NCBI GenBank assembly: GCA_902608975.1 | Contig: CACLQI010000008.1 | Coordinates: 1 to 42,039, forward strand | Reading direction: 5' to 3' | Length of the DNA stretch: 42,039 nt | Origin: an uncultured Pelagibacteraceae bacterium | Lineage (GTDB): Bacteria; Pseudomonadota; Alphaproteobacteria; Pelagibacterales; Pelagibacteraceae | Program-made: the position numbers and the translations under genes | The notes under the pieces: generated by a model | What the model saw: only the letters and a program-made list of their open reading frames with translations | The model's database searches: none | What the model was told of the DNA's origin: nothing | Shown here: one piece after another, positions 8,098 to 17,624 of the stretch | How positions within the stretch are numbered: position 1 is the first letter of the stretch | Layout of the letters: every line of letters starts with the position of its first letter

Positions 8098-9016
8098 TGG
8101 TTTGGTTTATTCTATTTTTCTGAAGTTTAGCAAAGTCTTCATCTGCATGGTAAGAAGATCTTGTTAAAGGAGAAGAAGAAACTAATAAAAAACCTTTTGA
8201 CTTAGCAATGATTTCTAATTCCCCAAATTCTTCTGGAGCATAATATCTATCTAAAGGGTGATGTTTAACAGATGGTTGTAGGTATTGTCCTATTGTTAAA
8301 AAATCAACGTCAGCAGATTTTAAATCATCCATAACTTGTAAAATTTCATCTTTATGCTCACCTAGACCAACCATCAGTCCTGATTTGGTAAAAATATTTT
8401 TATTTAATTTTTTTGCATTTTTTAAAAGTTCAAGTGAAGAAAAATATCTAGATCCTGGCCTAACTTTTCTATAAAGTCCAGGTACTGTTTCAATATTATG
8501 ATTAAAAACATCAGGTTCCGCTTCTATAACTTTTTTATATGAGTCGCCTTTCCTTAAAAAATCTGGAGTTAAAACTTCTATTGTTGTACTGGGATTAATT
8601 TTTTTTGTTTCTTTTATTACTTCGTAAAAATGATTAGCTCCTCCATCAACGAGATCGTCTCTATCTACAGAAGTAATAACCGCATGCCTTAAGTTTAATT
8701 TTTTAACAGCATTTGCAATTTTTAAAGGTTCGAGATGATCAAGAGGTTTTGGTTTTCCAGTTATAACATCACAAAAAGCGCATGCTCTAGTACATGTATC
8801 ACCCATAATTAGAAATGTTGCATGTCTCTTGCTCCAACACTCAGTAATATTTGGGCAGTTAGCTTCTTGGCAAACTGTTTTTAAGTTATATTGATTTACA
8901 ATAGTTTTTGTTAAAAAAAACTCTTGGCTATTTGTAAGTTTTGATCGTATCCAGTTTGGTTTTTTTTTAATTGGATTAATAGGTTTATTAACTTTTTCTG
9001 GATGTCTAGTTATCAT
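8078..9016 (-). CDS. lipA: Lipoyl synthase
   Basis: 312-residue radical SAM enzyme that inserts two sulfurs into octanoyl groups on lipoyl domains of 2-oxoacid dehydrogenases and the glycine cleavage H protein. The auxiliary cluster cysteines are C49, C54 and C60 (CX4CX5C), and the radical-SAM cysteines are C75, C79 and C82 (CX3CX2C). The C-terminal [13 protein letters not shown] includes the conserved RSS motif that binds the auxiliary cluster. Length is normal. In many alphaproteobacteria the pyruvate dehydrogenase and lpd genes lie between ftsB and lipA; here lipA overlaps ftsB directly by 11 bases. Confidence 0.97.
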   Translation of the reverse strand: MITRHPEKVNKPINPIKKKPNWIRSKLTNSQEFFLTKTIVNQYNLKTVCQEANCPNITECWSKRHATFLIMGDTCTRACAFCDVITGKPKPLDHLEPLKIANAVKKLNLRHAVITSVDRDDLVDGGANHFYEVIKETKKINPSTTIEVLTPDFLRKGDSYKKVIEAEPDVFNHNIETVPGLYRKVRPGSRYFSSLELLKNAKKLNKNIFTKSGLMVGLGEHKDEILQVMDDLKSADVDFLTIGQYLQPSVKHHPLDRYYAPEEFGELEIIAKSKGFLLVSSSPLTRSSYHADEDFAKLQKNRINQTSAKSIS

Positions 9017-9308
9017 TATTTTTAATTATATAAACTGTCTCGCTTTTTTTTCCTAGCAAAAATTTGTCACGTATAAGAAATTCTATATAATCTAAATCTA
9101 AATTATCAGTTAGTAACGAATTTTTTGTTTCTAACTTTTCTATTTTAGAAATAAGATCAGTTTCTTCTTTTTTTAAACTTTCTAGATAATTCTTTTTTTT
9201 TAAATACGAAAAAAAACCTCTTTCTCCACCCAAAAGACTAATCGCAAAATAAAGTATAAAAAAAATTGATATAAGTAAAAAGTAATTTTTTTTTATTTTC
9301 TCCAACAT
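9006..9308 (-). CDS. ftsB: FtsB/DivIC-type septum formation initiator
   Basis: 100-residue bitopic membrane protein. A single transmembrane helix lies at about 11-28, followed by a coiled coil at about 38-70 rich in Lys, Glu and Leu, then a short periplasmic tail with [18 protein letters not shown], the conserved end of the family. FtsB joins FtsL and FtsQ in the divisome and activates septal peptidoglycan synthesis. The position immediately downstream of eno is typical of both gamma- and alphaproteobacteria. The ATG touches the eno stop (position 9308 is shared). Low sequence conservation makes the family call rest on architecture, the tail motif and context. Confidence 0.88.
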   Translation of the reverse strand: MLEKIKKNYFLLISIFFILYFAISLLGGERGFFSYLKKKNYLESLKKEETDLISKIEKLETKNSLLTDNLDLDYIEFLIRDKFLLGKKSETVYIIKNNDN

Positions 9309-10564
9309 TAATGAATTTTATTCATTTTAGCTTTTTTTCCTAGCTCTTCTTCTATTCTGAGTAATTGATTATATTTTGCAACTCTTTCAGATCTTGATAA
9401 GGATCCTGTTTTAATTTGACTAGAATTTGTTCCAATAGCCAAATCTGCAATAAATGTATCTTCACTGTCACCTGATCTATGAGAAATTATTGTTTGATAG
9501 CCAATTATTTGTGCAAACTTAATAACCTCTAAAGTTTCTGAAACACTGCCTATTTGGTTTAGTTTAATCAAAATAGCATTTGATGAATTATTCAAAAAAC
9601 CTTTTTTTAACCTTTCTAGGTTAGTTACGTACAAATCATCACCAACAATTTGAGTTTTTTTAATAGAATTCATTAATCTGTTCCATGACAACCAATCATT
9701 TTCAGCAAATGGGTCTTCTATTGACTTAATTTTATATTTATTAATAATTTTAACATAGTTTTTTACGGATCTTTCAACGCTTTCAAGCTTCTTTGAGTGA
9801 ATTGAATATAGATTATTTTTGAACAATTCGTTAGCAGCAACATCAAGGCAAATTGATACATCTCTACCGTTTTTAAATCCTGATCTATTTATTGCTTTTA
9901 CTATTAAATCAAGAGCGTCTTCATTTTTGCTGATCATGGGTGCAAAACCACCCTCGTCACCTACAGATGTAGACAGGCCTTTTTTTTTAATTAAGCTTCT
10001 TAAATTATTTATTACTAGAAAACATATTCTTATAGCTTCAGAAAAACTTTTTGCTTTATCTGGTCTAATCATAAATTCTTGAATTCTTAATCCGTTATTT
10101 GCGTGGGCCCCACCATTTATTATATTCATTAACGGGTAGGGTAATTTAAAATCTTTTTTTACTAAAAAAGCTTTATATAAAGGAATTCTTTTTAACTTAG
10201 CTGAAAGCTTTTTAACCGCCATTGAAACAGATAAAATAGTGTTGGCACCAAGTTTTGTTTTTTGTTTTGTTCCATCTAAATTAATCAACAACGAATCAAT
10301 TTTTTCTTGATTATGTACATTTTTGTTTTTAAGTTTTTTTGAAATTATTTTGTTTACTAAATTTACAGAATTAAGAACACTTTTACCTAAATATTTTTTA
10401 TTATTTTTATCTCTTTTTTCGAAAGCTTCGAAAGTACCAGTTGATGCACCAGAAGGACAAATAGCAGATGAACTAGTATTTTTAGAAAATACCTCAGCTT
10501 CTATTGTTGGGTTTCCTCTGCTGTCAAAAACTTGACGTGCTATAACCTTTGATATTTTGCTCAT
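9308..10564 (-). CDS. eno: Enolase
   Basis: 418-residue glycolytic enzyme interconverting 2-phosphoglycerate and phosphoenolpyruvate. Signatures in order: SRGNPTIEAEV near the start; GANTILSVSMA; NGGAHANNGLRIQEFM; SVGDEGGFAP with the catalytic Glu; metal-binding SIEDPFAEND and VGDDLYVTN; IKLNQIGSVSET with the catalytic Lys; SHRSGDSEDTFIADL; and GSLSRSERVAKYNQLLRIE. All catalytic and Mg2+ residues appear intact. It lies between kdsA and ftsB in a minus-strand cluster beginning at tpiA, so two glycolytic genes (tpiA, eno) share this cluster. Only 0-1 bases separate it from either neighbour. Confidence 0.98.
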   Translation of the reverse strand: MSKISKVIARQVFDSRGNPTIEAEVFSKNTSSSAICPSGASTGTFEAFEKRDKNNKKYLGKSVLNSVNLVNKIISKKLKNKNVHNQEKIDSLLINLDGTKQKTKLGANTILSVSMAVKKLSAKLKRIPLYKAFLVKKDFKLPYPLMNIINGGAHANNGLRIQEFMIRPDKAKSFSEAIRICFLVINNLRSLIKKKGLSTSVGDEGGFAPMISKNEDALDLIVKAINRSGFKNGRDVSICLDVAANELFKNNLYSIHSKKLESVERSVKNYVKIINKYKIKSIEDPFAENDWLSWNRLMNSIKKTQIVGDDLYVTNLERLKKGFLNNSSNAILIKLNQIGSVSETLEVIKFAQIIGYQTIISHRSGDSEDTFIADLAIGTNSSQIKTGSLSRSERVAKYNQLLRIEEELGKKAKMNKIH

Positions 10565-11389
10565 CTAATTTTTTATCAAATTATCTATTTCAGAAATTTG
10601 TTTGAGTAAATTTTCTAATTTATCTAATGGAACCATATTGGGGCCATCAGATGGAGCATTGTCTGGGTCTTGATGTGTTTCAATAAAAACTCCAGCAACT
10701 CCAACTGCAACTGCAGCTCTTGCTAAGTATTCGACAAATTCTCTTTGTCCACCACTTTTTTCTCCAAGTCCACCTGGTTGTTGAACAGAATGTGTTGCAT
10801 CAAAAATAACTGGGTAACCATTTTTTGCCATTATAGGTAGTGAGCGCATATCAGATACCAATGCATTGTATCCAAAACTTGCACCTCTTTCTGTGACTAA
10901 AATATTGTTATTTCCAGAATCAGAAATTTTTTTGGTTACATTTACCATGTCCCATGGCGCTAAAAACTGTCCTTTTTTTACATTTATAATTTTATTAGTT
11001 TTTGCTGCCGCAATTAATAAATCGGTTTGTCTACAAAGAAATGCTGGGATTTGTAAAATATCTACATGTCCTGCTACAACTGAACATTGATCTATATTAT
11101 GAATATCAGTTAAGATTGGCACTTCTAATTCTTTTTTAATCTTATCAAAAACAGGTAAAGATTTGTCAAGGCCCGCTCCTCTTTTTCCCTTAAGACTAGT
11201 CCTATTTGCTTTATCAAAGGAAGTTTTATAAATAAAACCCATATTAAATTTTGAAGTAATTTCTTTAATCTTTCCAGCCATATCCATTGCGTGTTGTTCA
11301 GTTTCTAGTTGGCAAGGTCCAGCTATTAAGCAAACTTTTTTATTATTTGAAATTTCAATATTGTTACAATTTACAGTAATGCTTTTCAT
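10565..11389 (-). CDS. kdsA: 3-deoxy-D-manno-octulosonate 8-phosphate synthase
   Basis: 274-residue TIM-barrel enzyme condensing arabinose 5-phosphate with phosphoenolpyruvate to Kdo-8-phosphate, the precursor of the LPS inner core. Motifs include [10 protein letters not shown] near residues 21-30, [49 protein letters not shown] and [12 protein letters not shown]. Cys26 in the GPC motif stands where E. coli KdsA has Asn, which by known family rules marks the metal-dependent class (Aquifex type). It overlaps pyrG by 4 bases. Substrate supply to LPS links it with lpxA, lpxD, lpxI and lpxB at 21568-25249. Confidence 0.97.
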   Translation of the reverse strand: MKSITVNCNNIEISNNKKVCLIAGPCQLETEQHAMDMAGKIKEITSKFNMGFIYKTSFDKANRTSLKGKRGAGLDKSLPVFDKIKKELEVPILTDIHNIDQCSVVAGHVDILQIPAFLCRQTDLLIAAAKTNKIINVKKGQFLAPWDMVNVTKKISDSGNNNILVTERGASFGYNALVSDMRSLPIMAKNGYPVIFDATHSVQQPGGLGEKSGGQREFVEYLARAAVAVGVAGVFIETHQDPDNAPSDGPNMVPLDKLENLLKQISEIDNLIKN

Positions 11390-13002
11390 TTATGATTTTT
11401 TGCAGCTTTGATAAATGATGAGAATAATGGATGTGGAGCTAAAGGTCTAGATTTAAATTCAGGGTGAAATTGAACTCCTATAAACCAAGGATGATTTTTA
11501 AGCTCAATGATTTCAGGTAGTTTTTTGTCGGGTGATAAGGCTGAAAAAATCATGCCTTTTTTCTCAAATTTATCTTTATAATTAATATTTACTTCGTATC
11601 TATGTCTATGTCTCTCTTTAATAGATTTTGAATTGTATATTTTTTTTATTAAAGAATTATCTTTCAATCTTGCCTCATAAAGACCAAGTCTCATGGTTCC
11701 ACCTAATTCTTTATTGGTTCCTTTAATCATTACACCATCTTTATTCCATTCGTTTATTAACCCTATAATTGCATTTCCACCAGGTCCAAACTCACTTGAA
11801 GTTGCTTTTTTAATATTTAATTGATTTCTGGCAAACTCAATAATTGCCATTTGCATTCCAAAACAAATACCTAAAAAAGGAATTTTATTTTTTCTTGCAT
11901 AGTTAATTGCTGCAATTTTTCCTTCGGTGCCTCTTTTACCAAAACCACCTGGTATAAGTATGCCAGAAATGTTTTTTAATTTTTTTTTAATATCCAAAAC
12001 TTTTAATTTATCAGATTCTATTCTTACAAGATTAACCTTTATATTGTTTGCTATTCCACCATGAGTTAATGCTTCATCGAGTGATTTGTATGCATCTTTC
12101 AAATTTACGTACTTACCAATAATTGCTATATCGACAAATTTTTTATTATTTAAAACGTTTTTAGTTATTTTTTTCCATGGATTTAAATTAACATTATTTC
12201 TAGATTTTATTTTGAAGTAATCAAGAACTTGTCTATCAAGTTTTTCTTTATAAAAACTAATTGGTGCCTCATATATGGTTTTAACATCTACTGTTTCAAT
12301 TACATTTTTAATATCAACATTGCAGAATAATGATATTTTTTTCCTTTGTTCGTAAGGAATTGGTCTTTCTGATCTACAAATAATTATATCTGGTTGTATA
12401 CCAATACTTCTAAGTTCCTTTACTGAATGTTGAGTAGGTTTAGTTTTTATTTCATCAGATGCTTTCATATATGGTACTAAAGTTAAATGAATAAACATTG
12501 TATTTTTTTTACCAACATCATTTGAAAATTGTCTAATTGCCTCGACGAATGGCAAACTTTCAATATCTCCAATGGTTCCACCTATTTCACAAATTACAAA
12601 ATCTTCTTTAGAAACATCATCTTTTATAAATTCTTTAATTCTGTCTGTTATATGTGGAATAACTTGAACGGTTTTTCCAAGGTATTTACCTTTACGTTCT
12701 TTCTTCAAAACGTCATTGTAAATTCTACCTGTGGTAATATTATCAGATTTTTTTGCTGATATTCCAGAAAACCTCTCGTAGTGTCCAAGATCTAGATCAG
12801 TTTCTGCACCATCATCAGTCACAAATACTTCTCCATGTTGGAACGGACTCATTGTGCCGGGGTCTACATTTAGATATGGATCAAGTTTTCTAATTCTAAC
12901 TTTAAAACCTCTAGATTGAAGAAGATACGCTAGAGAAGCCGAAGAGAGACCTTTTCCTAGTGATGAGACCACGCCGCCAGTGACAAATATATATCGCGCC
13001 AT
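11386..13002 (-). CDS. pyrG: CTP synthase
   Basis: 538 residues, normal length. The N-terminal amidoligase domain opens with [19 protein letters not shown] and contains [20 protein letters not shown]. The C-terminal class I glutamine amidotransferase domain has the oxyanion PGGFGKRG, the nucleophile Cys in GICFGMQ (the usual motif is GICLGMQ), and the His-Glu pair in [12 protein letters not shown]. It converts UTP plus glutamine and ATP to CTP. The ATG is preceded by a 40-base gap after secG, the largest gap inside this cluster, in which I see no clear structure. The kdsA start overlaps its stop by 4 bases. Confidence 0.98.
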   Translation of the reverse strand: MARYIFVTGGVVSSLGKGLSSASLAYLLQSRGFKVRIRKLDPYLNVDPGTMSPFQHGEVFVTDDGAETDLDLGHYERFSGISAKKSDNITTGRIYNDVLKKERKGKYLGKTVQVIPHITDRIKEFIKDDVSKEDFVICEIGGTIGDIESLPFVEAIRQFSNDVGKKNTMFIHLTLVPYMKASDEIKTKPTQHSVKELRSIGIQPDIIICRSERPIPYEQRKKISLFCNVDIKNVIETVDVKTIYEAPISFYKEKLDRQVLDYFKIKSRNNVNLNPWKKITKNVLNNKKFVDIAIIGKYVNLKDAYKSLDEALTHGGIANNIKVNLVRIESDKLKVLDIKKKLKNISGILIPGGFGKRGTEGKIAAINYARKNKIPFLGICFGMQMAIIEFARNQLNIKKATSSEFGPGGNAIIGLINEWNKDGVMIKGTNKELGGTMRLGLYEARLKDNSLIKKIYNSKSIKERHRHRYEVNINYKDKFEKKGMIFSALSPDKKLPEIIELKNHPWFIGVQFHPEFKSRPLAPHPLFSSFIKAAKNHK

Positions 13003-13042
13003 GGAATTATGTTATAACCGATATAATTAAAATTTAAAACTG

Positions 13043-13345
13043 TTAATTATTGTTTTCTGGTATTTCTGGCGTATCTCCAGTGTTTTCCTCAATTTTATCA
13101 ATGACTGAAGTTGACGATACAATGTTTTCTCTTGAAATAATTGTTAGAGACAAACTACAAAGGATAAATAATGTTGCTACTATAGCTGTAGCCTTGGTAA
13201 AAAAATCACCAGCTGATCTTGAAAACATAAAACTATCTTGAGAGATTCCTATTCCTAATGCTCCACCTTCAGATTTTTGCACTAAAACAAGTATAACTAA
13301 TACAATTGCGAAAATTATATTAAGAACAAGTAAAATATTTTCCAT
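13043..13345 (-). CDS. secG: Preprotein translocase subunit SecG
   Basis: 100-residue inner-membrane protein with two transmembrane helices at about 2-22 and 52-73 and the family loop VLVQKSEGGALGIG between them, followed by FSRSAGDFFTKATA. An acidic Asn/Glu/Pro-rich tail follows. SecG is the auxiliary subunit of SecYEG that assists SecA-driven export. The location between tpiA and pyrG is the usual alphaproteobacterial one. It starts 5 bases after the tpiA stop. Confidence 0.95.
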   Translation of the reverse strand: MENILLVLNIIFAIVLVILVLVQKSEGGALGIGISQDSFMFSRSAGDFFTKATAIVATLFILCSLSLTIISRENIVSSTSVIDKIEENTGDTPEIPENNN

Positions 13346-13350
13346 GACAG

Positions 13351-14103
13351 TTAAATAATAGTTTTTTTAACTATATCAATAAAATTTTTTGCTTTTTGTG
13401 ACGCTCCACCTACCAAAAAACCATCAATATTCTTAATAGAGGCTAAATTTTTAACATTTTTTGGATTAACAGATCCACCATATAAAACTTTAGAATTTTT
13501 TATTTTAATATTATTTTTCAAAAGATTTTTTATAAAAGTAATATTTTTTTCAAGTTCACTAAGTTTAGGGATAATACCAGTGCCAATTGACCAAACTGGT
13601 TCATAAGCGATTAAAATTTTATTTAATTTTTTAATTTTAGGTAATCCTTTTAAGATTTGATTTTTCAATATTTTATTCGTAAGTTTTTTTTTTCTTTGTT
13701 GTAATGTTTCACCTATACAAAAAATTATATTTAAACCACTTTTCATTGAAGAATTAATTTTATTTTTAATTTGAAAATCAGTTTCTCCAGTTGATCTATT
13801 TTCAGAATGTCCAATTATAACATATTTTGATCCGATAGATTTTAACATCATGGGGCTTATAGAGCCTGTGAATGGTCCACTTGAAATTTCAAAATGACAA
13901 TTTTGCGCACCAAGCTCGATTGTTGTTTTTTTAACTTTTTTTGAGAAAGCCTCCAGCAGTGTGTATGGGGGACAATAAACTATCTTAAACTTTTTATTTT
14001 TATATCTTTTTGAAAATTCAATAACTTTATTTATTGATTTAAGCGTCTTTAAATTACCATACATTTTCCAATTTGCTATAAAATACATATATTTATTTGT
14101 CAT
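13351..14103 (-). CDS. tpiA: Triosephosphate isomerase
   Basis: 250-residue TIM barrel interconverting dihydroxyacetone phosphate and glyceraldehyde 3-phosphate. Catalytic residues are visible: K13 in ANWKMYGN, H99 in IIGHSENR and E168 in AYEPVWSIGTG, plus the phosphate-binding VLYGGSVNP near the end. The start at 14103 gives five residues before Met6, an equally acceptable start. It is the first gene of the minus-strand cluster and is divergent from ppiD across a 58-base gap. Confidence 0.97.
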   Translation of the reverse strand: MTNKYMYFIANWKMYGNLKTLKSINKVIEFSKRYKNKKFKIVYCPPYTLLEAFSKKVKKTTIELGAQNCHFEISSGPFTGSISPMMLKSIGSKYVIIGHSENRSTGETDFQIKNKINSSMKSGLNIIFCIGETLQQRKKKLTNKILKNQILKGLPKIKKLNKILIAYEPVWSIGTGIIPKLSELEKNITFIKNLLKNNIKIKNSKVLYGGSVNPKNVKNLASIKNIDGFLVGGASQKAKNFIDIVKKTII

Positions 14104-14161
14104 AATGAAAAATTTAATCTATAGGTTTGTCTTTTACAGATCAATAAATTAAAAAACTGCA
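14104..14161. promoter_or_regulatory. Divergent promoter region tpiA/ppiD
   Basis: 58 bases between divergent start codons must drive both the tpiA cluster and the ppiD-trp cluster. On the plus strand TTGTCT (14127-14132) with a 17-base spacer leads to TAAAAA (14150-14155). On the minus strand TTGATC (complement of 14139-14144) with a 15-base spacer leads to TATAGA (complement of 14118-14123). Both are weak matches in A+T-rich DNA. No transcription attenuator or operator repeat is seen. Confidence 0.35.
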
Positions 14162-15592
14162 ATGTTACATAATATTAGAAAATTTTCAAAAACTTTTCTT
14201 GCAAAGATTGTTTTAGTAATAATGATCATTCCATTTGTTCTATGGGGTATGGGTGGAGTATTTAATTCAGGAAATACAAATAGCGTTGGGAAAATAAACA
14301 ATAAAAATCTTTCTACGCAAGATTTTATGAATTTTATAAGATTTTCAAACATTGAACCAGATATTGTAAGAGATAATTTAGAAAATAATATTTTAGAAGA
14401 ATTACTTTCAAATTTAGTTTCACAAAAATTACTTGAAATGGAAATTGATTATTTAGGTTTGGTAATTTCCGAAAGTTCATTAGCAAAAAATATAAAACAG
14501 AATCCAGATTTTGTTGATGATAATAATAATTTTTCAAGAATAAAATATGAAAAATTTTTATTAAGTAGCAATTTATCAGCGGCAGAATTTGAAATGAAAT
14601 TAAAAAATAACGAGTTACAAAAAAAATTATTTTATTATATAGGCGGTGGAATAAATACGCCTTTTTTTATTACAAATAAGGAATTTAAAGAACAAGAAAA
14701 TAAAATAGATCTTGAATATATAAATCTAAATAATGCATATACTAAAAAGAAAAAAATTACTGAAGAAAATATTAAAAATTTTATAAATGAAAATTCAGAG
14801 GATTTAAAAGAGGAAAATATTGATTTTTCTTATATTAAAATTTCACCTGAAAGTTTAACTGGTTCCAACGAATATAATGAGGCTTTTTTTAGCAAAATTG
14901 ATGAGATTGAAAATGAAATACTAAATGGAAATCAAATTAATGATATTTCGACTAATTATAACTTAAAAGTTATTAGTAGAAAAAATTATACTAAAGATAA
15001 TAATGAAAATAGTCCAATTGAAAAAAAAATATATGAACTTAAAGAAAACAAAATTGAATTGTTTGATAATGGTGATATTTATGTACTTTATCAGATTGAC
15101 AAAATTAATAGAGTTTTGCCAAGTGTTAATAATGAAAACTTTAAAGATAAAGTAATTGAAATTTTATACCAAAAAAATAAATACGAATTTAATAAAAAAT
15201 TAGTAGATAAAATTAATGAAAATAAATTTTCTAATGATGACTTTCAAGATTTAAGTATTAAAAATTCAATTAAAATTGAAAAAATTAAATTAAGTTCAAT
15301 TAGTGATGACAAAAAATTTACTAAAAACTCAATTAAATTAATTTACTCAATGCCTCAAAGATCATATCTTTTAGTAAATGACAATAATGACAATATATAT
15401 TTAGTTAAAATATTGAAAATAAATGAAAAAAATATATCTAAAAGTTCTGATAAATTTAAAAATTTTAAAAATCAAGGAATGATTTTGTTAAGAGATCAAA
15501 TGTATTCAACGTATGATAATTTTATAAATAATAAGTATAAAGTTAAAATCAATCAAAAAACTCTTGATAGAGTTAAAAACTATTTTAAATAA
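14162..15592 (+). CDS. PpiD-like periplasmic folding factor (SurA_N-type), parvulin domain degenerate
   Basis: 476 residues. The N-terminus has a short cytosolic segment and one membrane helix (about 14-33) whose VLWGMGGVF matches the PpiD anchor. The next region (about 35-180) resembles the SurA_N_3 chaperone domain, with VGKINNKNLSTQDFMNFI. The remainder is Lys/Asn/Glu-rich and lacks the GGDLG and hydrophobic motifs of an active parvulin domain. PpiD proteins are typically over 600 residues. The likely role is a membrane-anchored periplasmic chaperone near SecYEG; isomerase activity is doubtful. It begins the trp cluster, with the trpE ATG sharing its stop (TAATG). Rapidly diverging A+T-rich sequence could also hide the domain. 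Confidence 0.8.
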   Translation: MLHNIRKFSKTFLAKIVLVIMIIPFVLWGMGGVFNSGNTNSVGKINNKNLSTQDFMNFIRFSNIEPDIVRDNLENNILEELLSNLVSQKLLEMEIDYLGLVISESSLAKNIKQNPDFVDDNNNFSRIKYEKFLLSSNLSAAEFEMKLKNNELQKKLFYYIGGGINTPFFITNKEFKEQENKIDLEYINLNNAYTKKKKITEENIKNFINENSEDLKEENIDFSYIKISPESLTGSNEYNEAFFSKIDEIENEILNGNQINDISTNYNLKVISRKNYTKDNNENSPIEKKIYELKENKIELFDNGDIYVLYQIDKINRVLPSVNNENFKDKVIEILYQKNKYEFNKKLVDKINENKFSNDDFQDLSIKNSIKIEKIKLSSISDDKKFTKNSIKLIYSMPQRSYLLVNDNNDNIYLVKILKINEKNISKSSDKFKNFKNQGMILLRDQMYSTYDNFINNKYKVKINQKTLDRVKNYFK

Positions 15593-17052
15593 TGATCAAT
15601 AGAAACTTTAAAGATTTTAAGTTTCAACATAAAAGAAAACAAAATCAAGTATTGTTTATTTCTAAAAAAATAAAGAATGATAAAGAAATTCTTAATCTAA
15701 TAAATAATTTTTTAAAAGAAAAAAATAGTTTTATATTTGAGTCTGTTGAAAAAGGAGTAATTAAAGGAAGGTATACAATTTTCGGAAAAAAACCTGATAA
15801 AATATGGGAATTCAATAACAACAATGCTTACAATGTTAATAAATTTAATAAAAAAAAGGTTATTAAAGGAGACCCTAAAAAAATTCTTGAAAAACTAATT
15901 GAAAATTTTAAATTTAAAACTCCTAAAAAATTACCACCAATATGCTCACTTTTATCAGGTTATTTTTCTTACGATATAATTAGATATATCGAAAAAATTC
16001 CTAATACCTGTAAAGATGATCTAAAATTGCCCGATGTAAGATTGATGAGACCTAAAATATTAATAATACACGATAATTATAATAAGAAAATATTTTTCAT
16101 TATTAATGTTTTTAAGGATGAAAAAATCAGTAATTATAAAAAAAAATACGATGAAATTAAAAGTGAACTTAATAATTTAATTATTCAATCTCAAATAAAA
16201 AATGATGAAAAATTAATAAACAACAAACCAAAAAAAAATATTATCAAATCCAATACATCTAAAAATAAGTTTATTAACATGGTAAAAAAAGCCAAGAAGT
16301 ACATTAAAATAGGTGATATTTTTCAAGTTGTTTTAAGTCAAAGATTTGAAGCTAAACTTACAAAAAAACCCCTCGATATTTATAAAAAATTACGTGTTAC
16401 AAACCCATCTCCATTCATGTTTTTTTTTAATTTTCATGACTTTCAAATTATTGGTGCTAGTCCTGAGATATTAGTTAGGTTAAGAGATAACAAAATTACA
16501 ATAAGACCTATCGCTGGTACAAGACCAAGGGGTATAAATAAGAGTCAAGATAAATTTTATATGAAAGATTTGCTAAATGATCGAAAGGAATTAGCAGAAC
16601 ATTTAATGCTTTTAGATTTAGGTAGAAATGACGCTGGAAAAGTTTCAAATATTAATACTGTTAAAGTTACTGAAAAATTTATTATAGAGAAATATTCACA
16701 TGTAATGCATATAGTTTCTAATGTTATTGGAGTTTTTAATAAAAAATACTCTAAATTCAAATCTTTACTCGCAGGATTTCCTGCTGGAACTGTTTCGGGT
16801 GCACCCAAAATACGTGCTATGGAAATTATAGATGACTTAGAATCTTCTAAAAGAAAAGTTTATGCTGGAGGAATTGGCTATTTTTCAGCTAATGGTGAAT
16901 TTGATACCTGCATTGCTTTAAGAACAGCTATAGCAAAAAATAATAAATTTTATGTACAAGCGGGAGCTGGTATTGTTGCTGATAGCAAACCATTTAAAGA
17001 GTACGATGAAACTGTAAATAAAGCTAAAGCGTTATTAAGTGCATTAAAATAA
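15592..17052 (+). CDS. trpE: Anthranilate synthase component I
   Basis: 486-residue chorismate-binding enzyme that, with TrpG, makes anthranilate from chorismate and glutamine. The Trp feedback-site region is FIFESVEKGVIKGRYT (canonical LLES). The catalytic half has IGASPEILVRL, TIRPIAGTRPRG, LDLGRNDAGKVS, GAPKIRAMEIID and the terminal AGAGIVADSKP. Start and stop overlap ppiD and trpG by one base each (TAATG), so translation is probably coupled throughout. No leader-peptide attenuator is possible at this junction, so control of the cluster must come from upstream of ppiD or from feedback inhibition of TrpE. Confidence 0.97.
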   Translation: MINRNFKDFKFQHKRKQNQVLFISKKIKNDKEILNLINNFLKEKNSFIFESVEKGVIKGRYTIFGKKPDKIWEFNNNNAYNVNKFNKKKVIKGDPKKILEKLIENFKFKTPKKLPPICSLLSGYFSYDIIRYIEKIPNTCKDDLKLPDVRLMRPKILIIHDNYNKKIFFIINVFKDEKISNYKKKYDEIKSELNNLIIQSQIKNDEKLINNKPKKNIIKSNTSKNKFINMVKKAKKYIKIGDIFQVVLSQRFEAKLTKKPLDIYKKLRVTNPSPFMFFFNFHDFQIIGASPEILVRLRDNKITIRPIAGTRPRGINKSQDKFYMKDLLNDRKELAEHLMLLDLGRNDAGKVSNINTVKVTEKFIIEKYSHVMHIVSNVIGVFNKKYSKFKSLLAGFPAGTVSGAPKIRAMEIIDDLESSKRKVYAGGIGYFSANGEFDTCIALRTAIAKNNKFYVQAGAGIVADSKPFKEYDETVNKAKALLSALK

Positions 17053-17624
17053 TGAAAATTTTATTAATAGATAATTACGATAGTTTTACTTTTAATTTAT
17101 ATCATTACATATCATCATTAAAAACTAAAGTTGATGTTGTAAGAAATGATAAAATTACAGGTAAAGAAATTATTAAAAAAAAATATCAAAGGATTGTCAT
17201 TTCTCCTGGTCCAGGTAATCCTAACCAGGCAGGTAATTGTATTAATATTGTTAAATCATTGTATAAAAAAATACCAATTCTTGGAGTATGCTTAGGTCAT
17301 CAAATAATTGGTCAAGTTTTTGGTTCAAAAATAATTCAAGCAAAAAAACTCATGCACGGAAAAATTAGTAAAATTGAGTCAAAAAGAAAAGGTATATTAA
17401 AAAATCTGCCGAATAAATTTAATGCTACAAGGTACCATAGTCTAATAATAGATAAAAAAACTTTATCAAAAAATCTTGAAATAACCTCAGAAACTGAAGA
17501 TGGTATAATTATGAGCATTCAACATAGAAAATATAATATTCATGGTCTTCAATTTCACCCTGAAAGCATCAAAACAGCTATTGGTATTAAAATATTAAAA
17601 AATTTTATAAATTATAAAAAATAA
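17052..17624 (+). CDS. trpG: Anthranilate synthase component II (glutamine amidotransferase)
   Basis: 190-residue class I amidotransferase. It starts LLIDNYDSFTFNLYHY, has the oxyanion loop SPGPGNP, nucleophile Cys in GVCLGHQ, and catalytic His/Glu in LQFHPES. It supplies ammonia to TrpE. The family cannot be told from PabA by sequence alone, and in many bacteria one protein serves both tryptophan and folate synthesis; the position between trpE and trpD supports the tryptophan role. One-base TAATG junctions occur on both sides. Confidence 0.96.
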   Translation: MKILLIDNYDSFTFNLYHYISSLKTKVDVVRNDKITGKEIIKKKYQRIVISPGPGNPNQAGNCINIVKSLYKKIPILGVCLGHQIIGQVFGSKIIQAKKLMHGKISKIESKRKGILKNLPNKFNATRYHSLIIDKKTLSKNLEITSETEDGIIMSIQHRKYNIHGLQFHPESIKTAIGIKILKNFINYKK

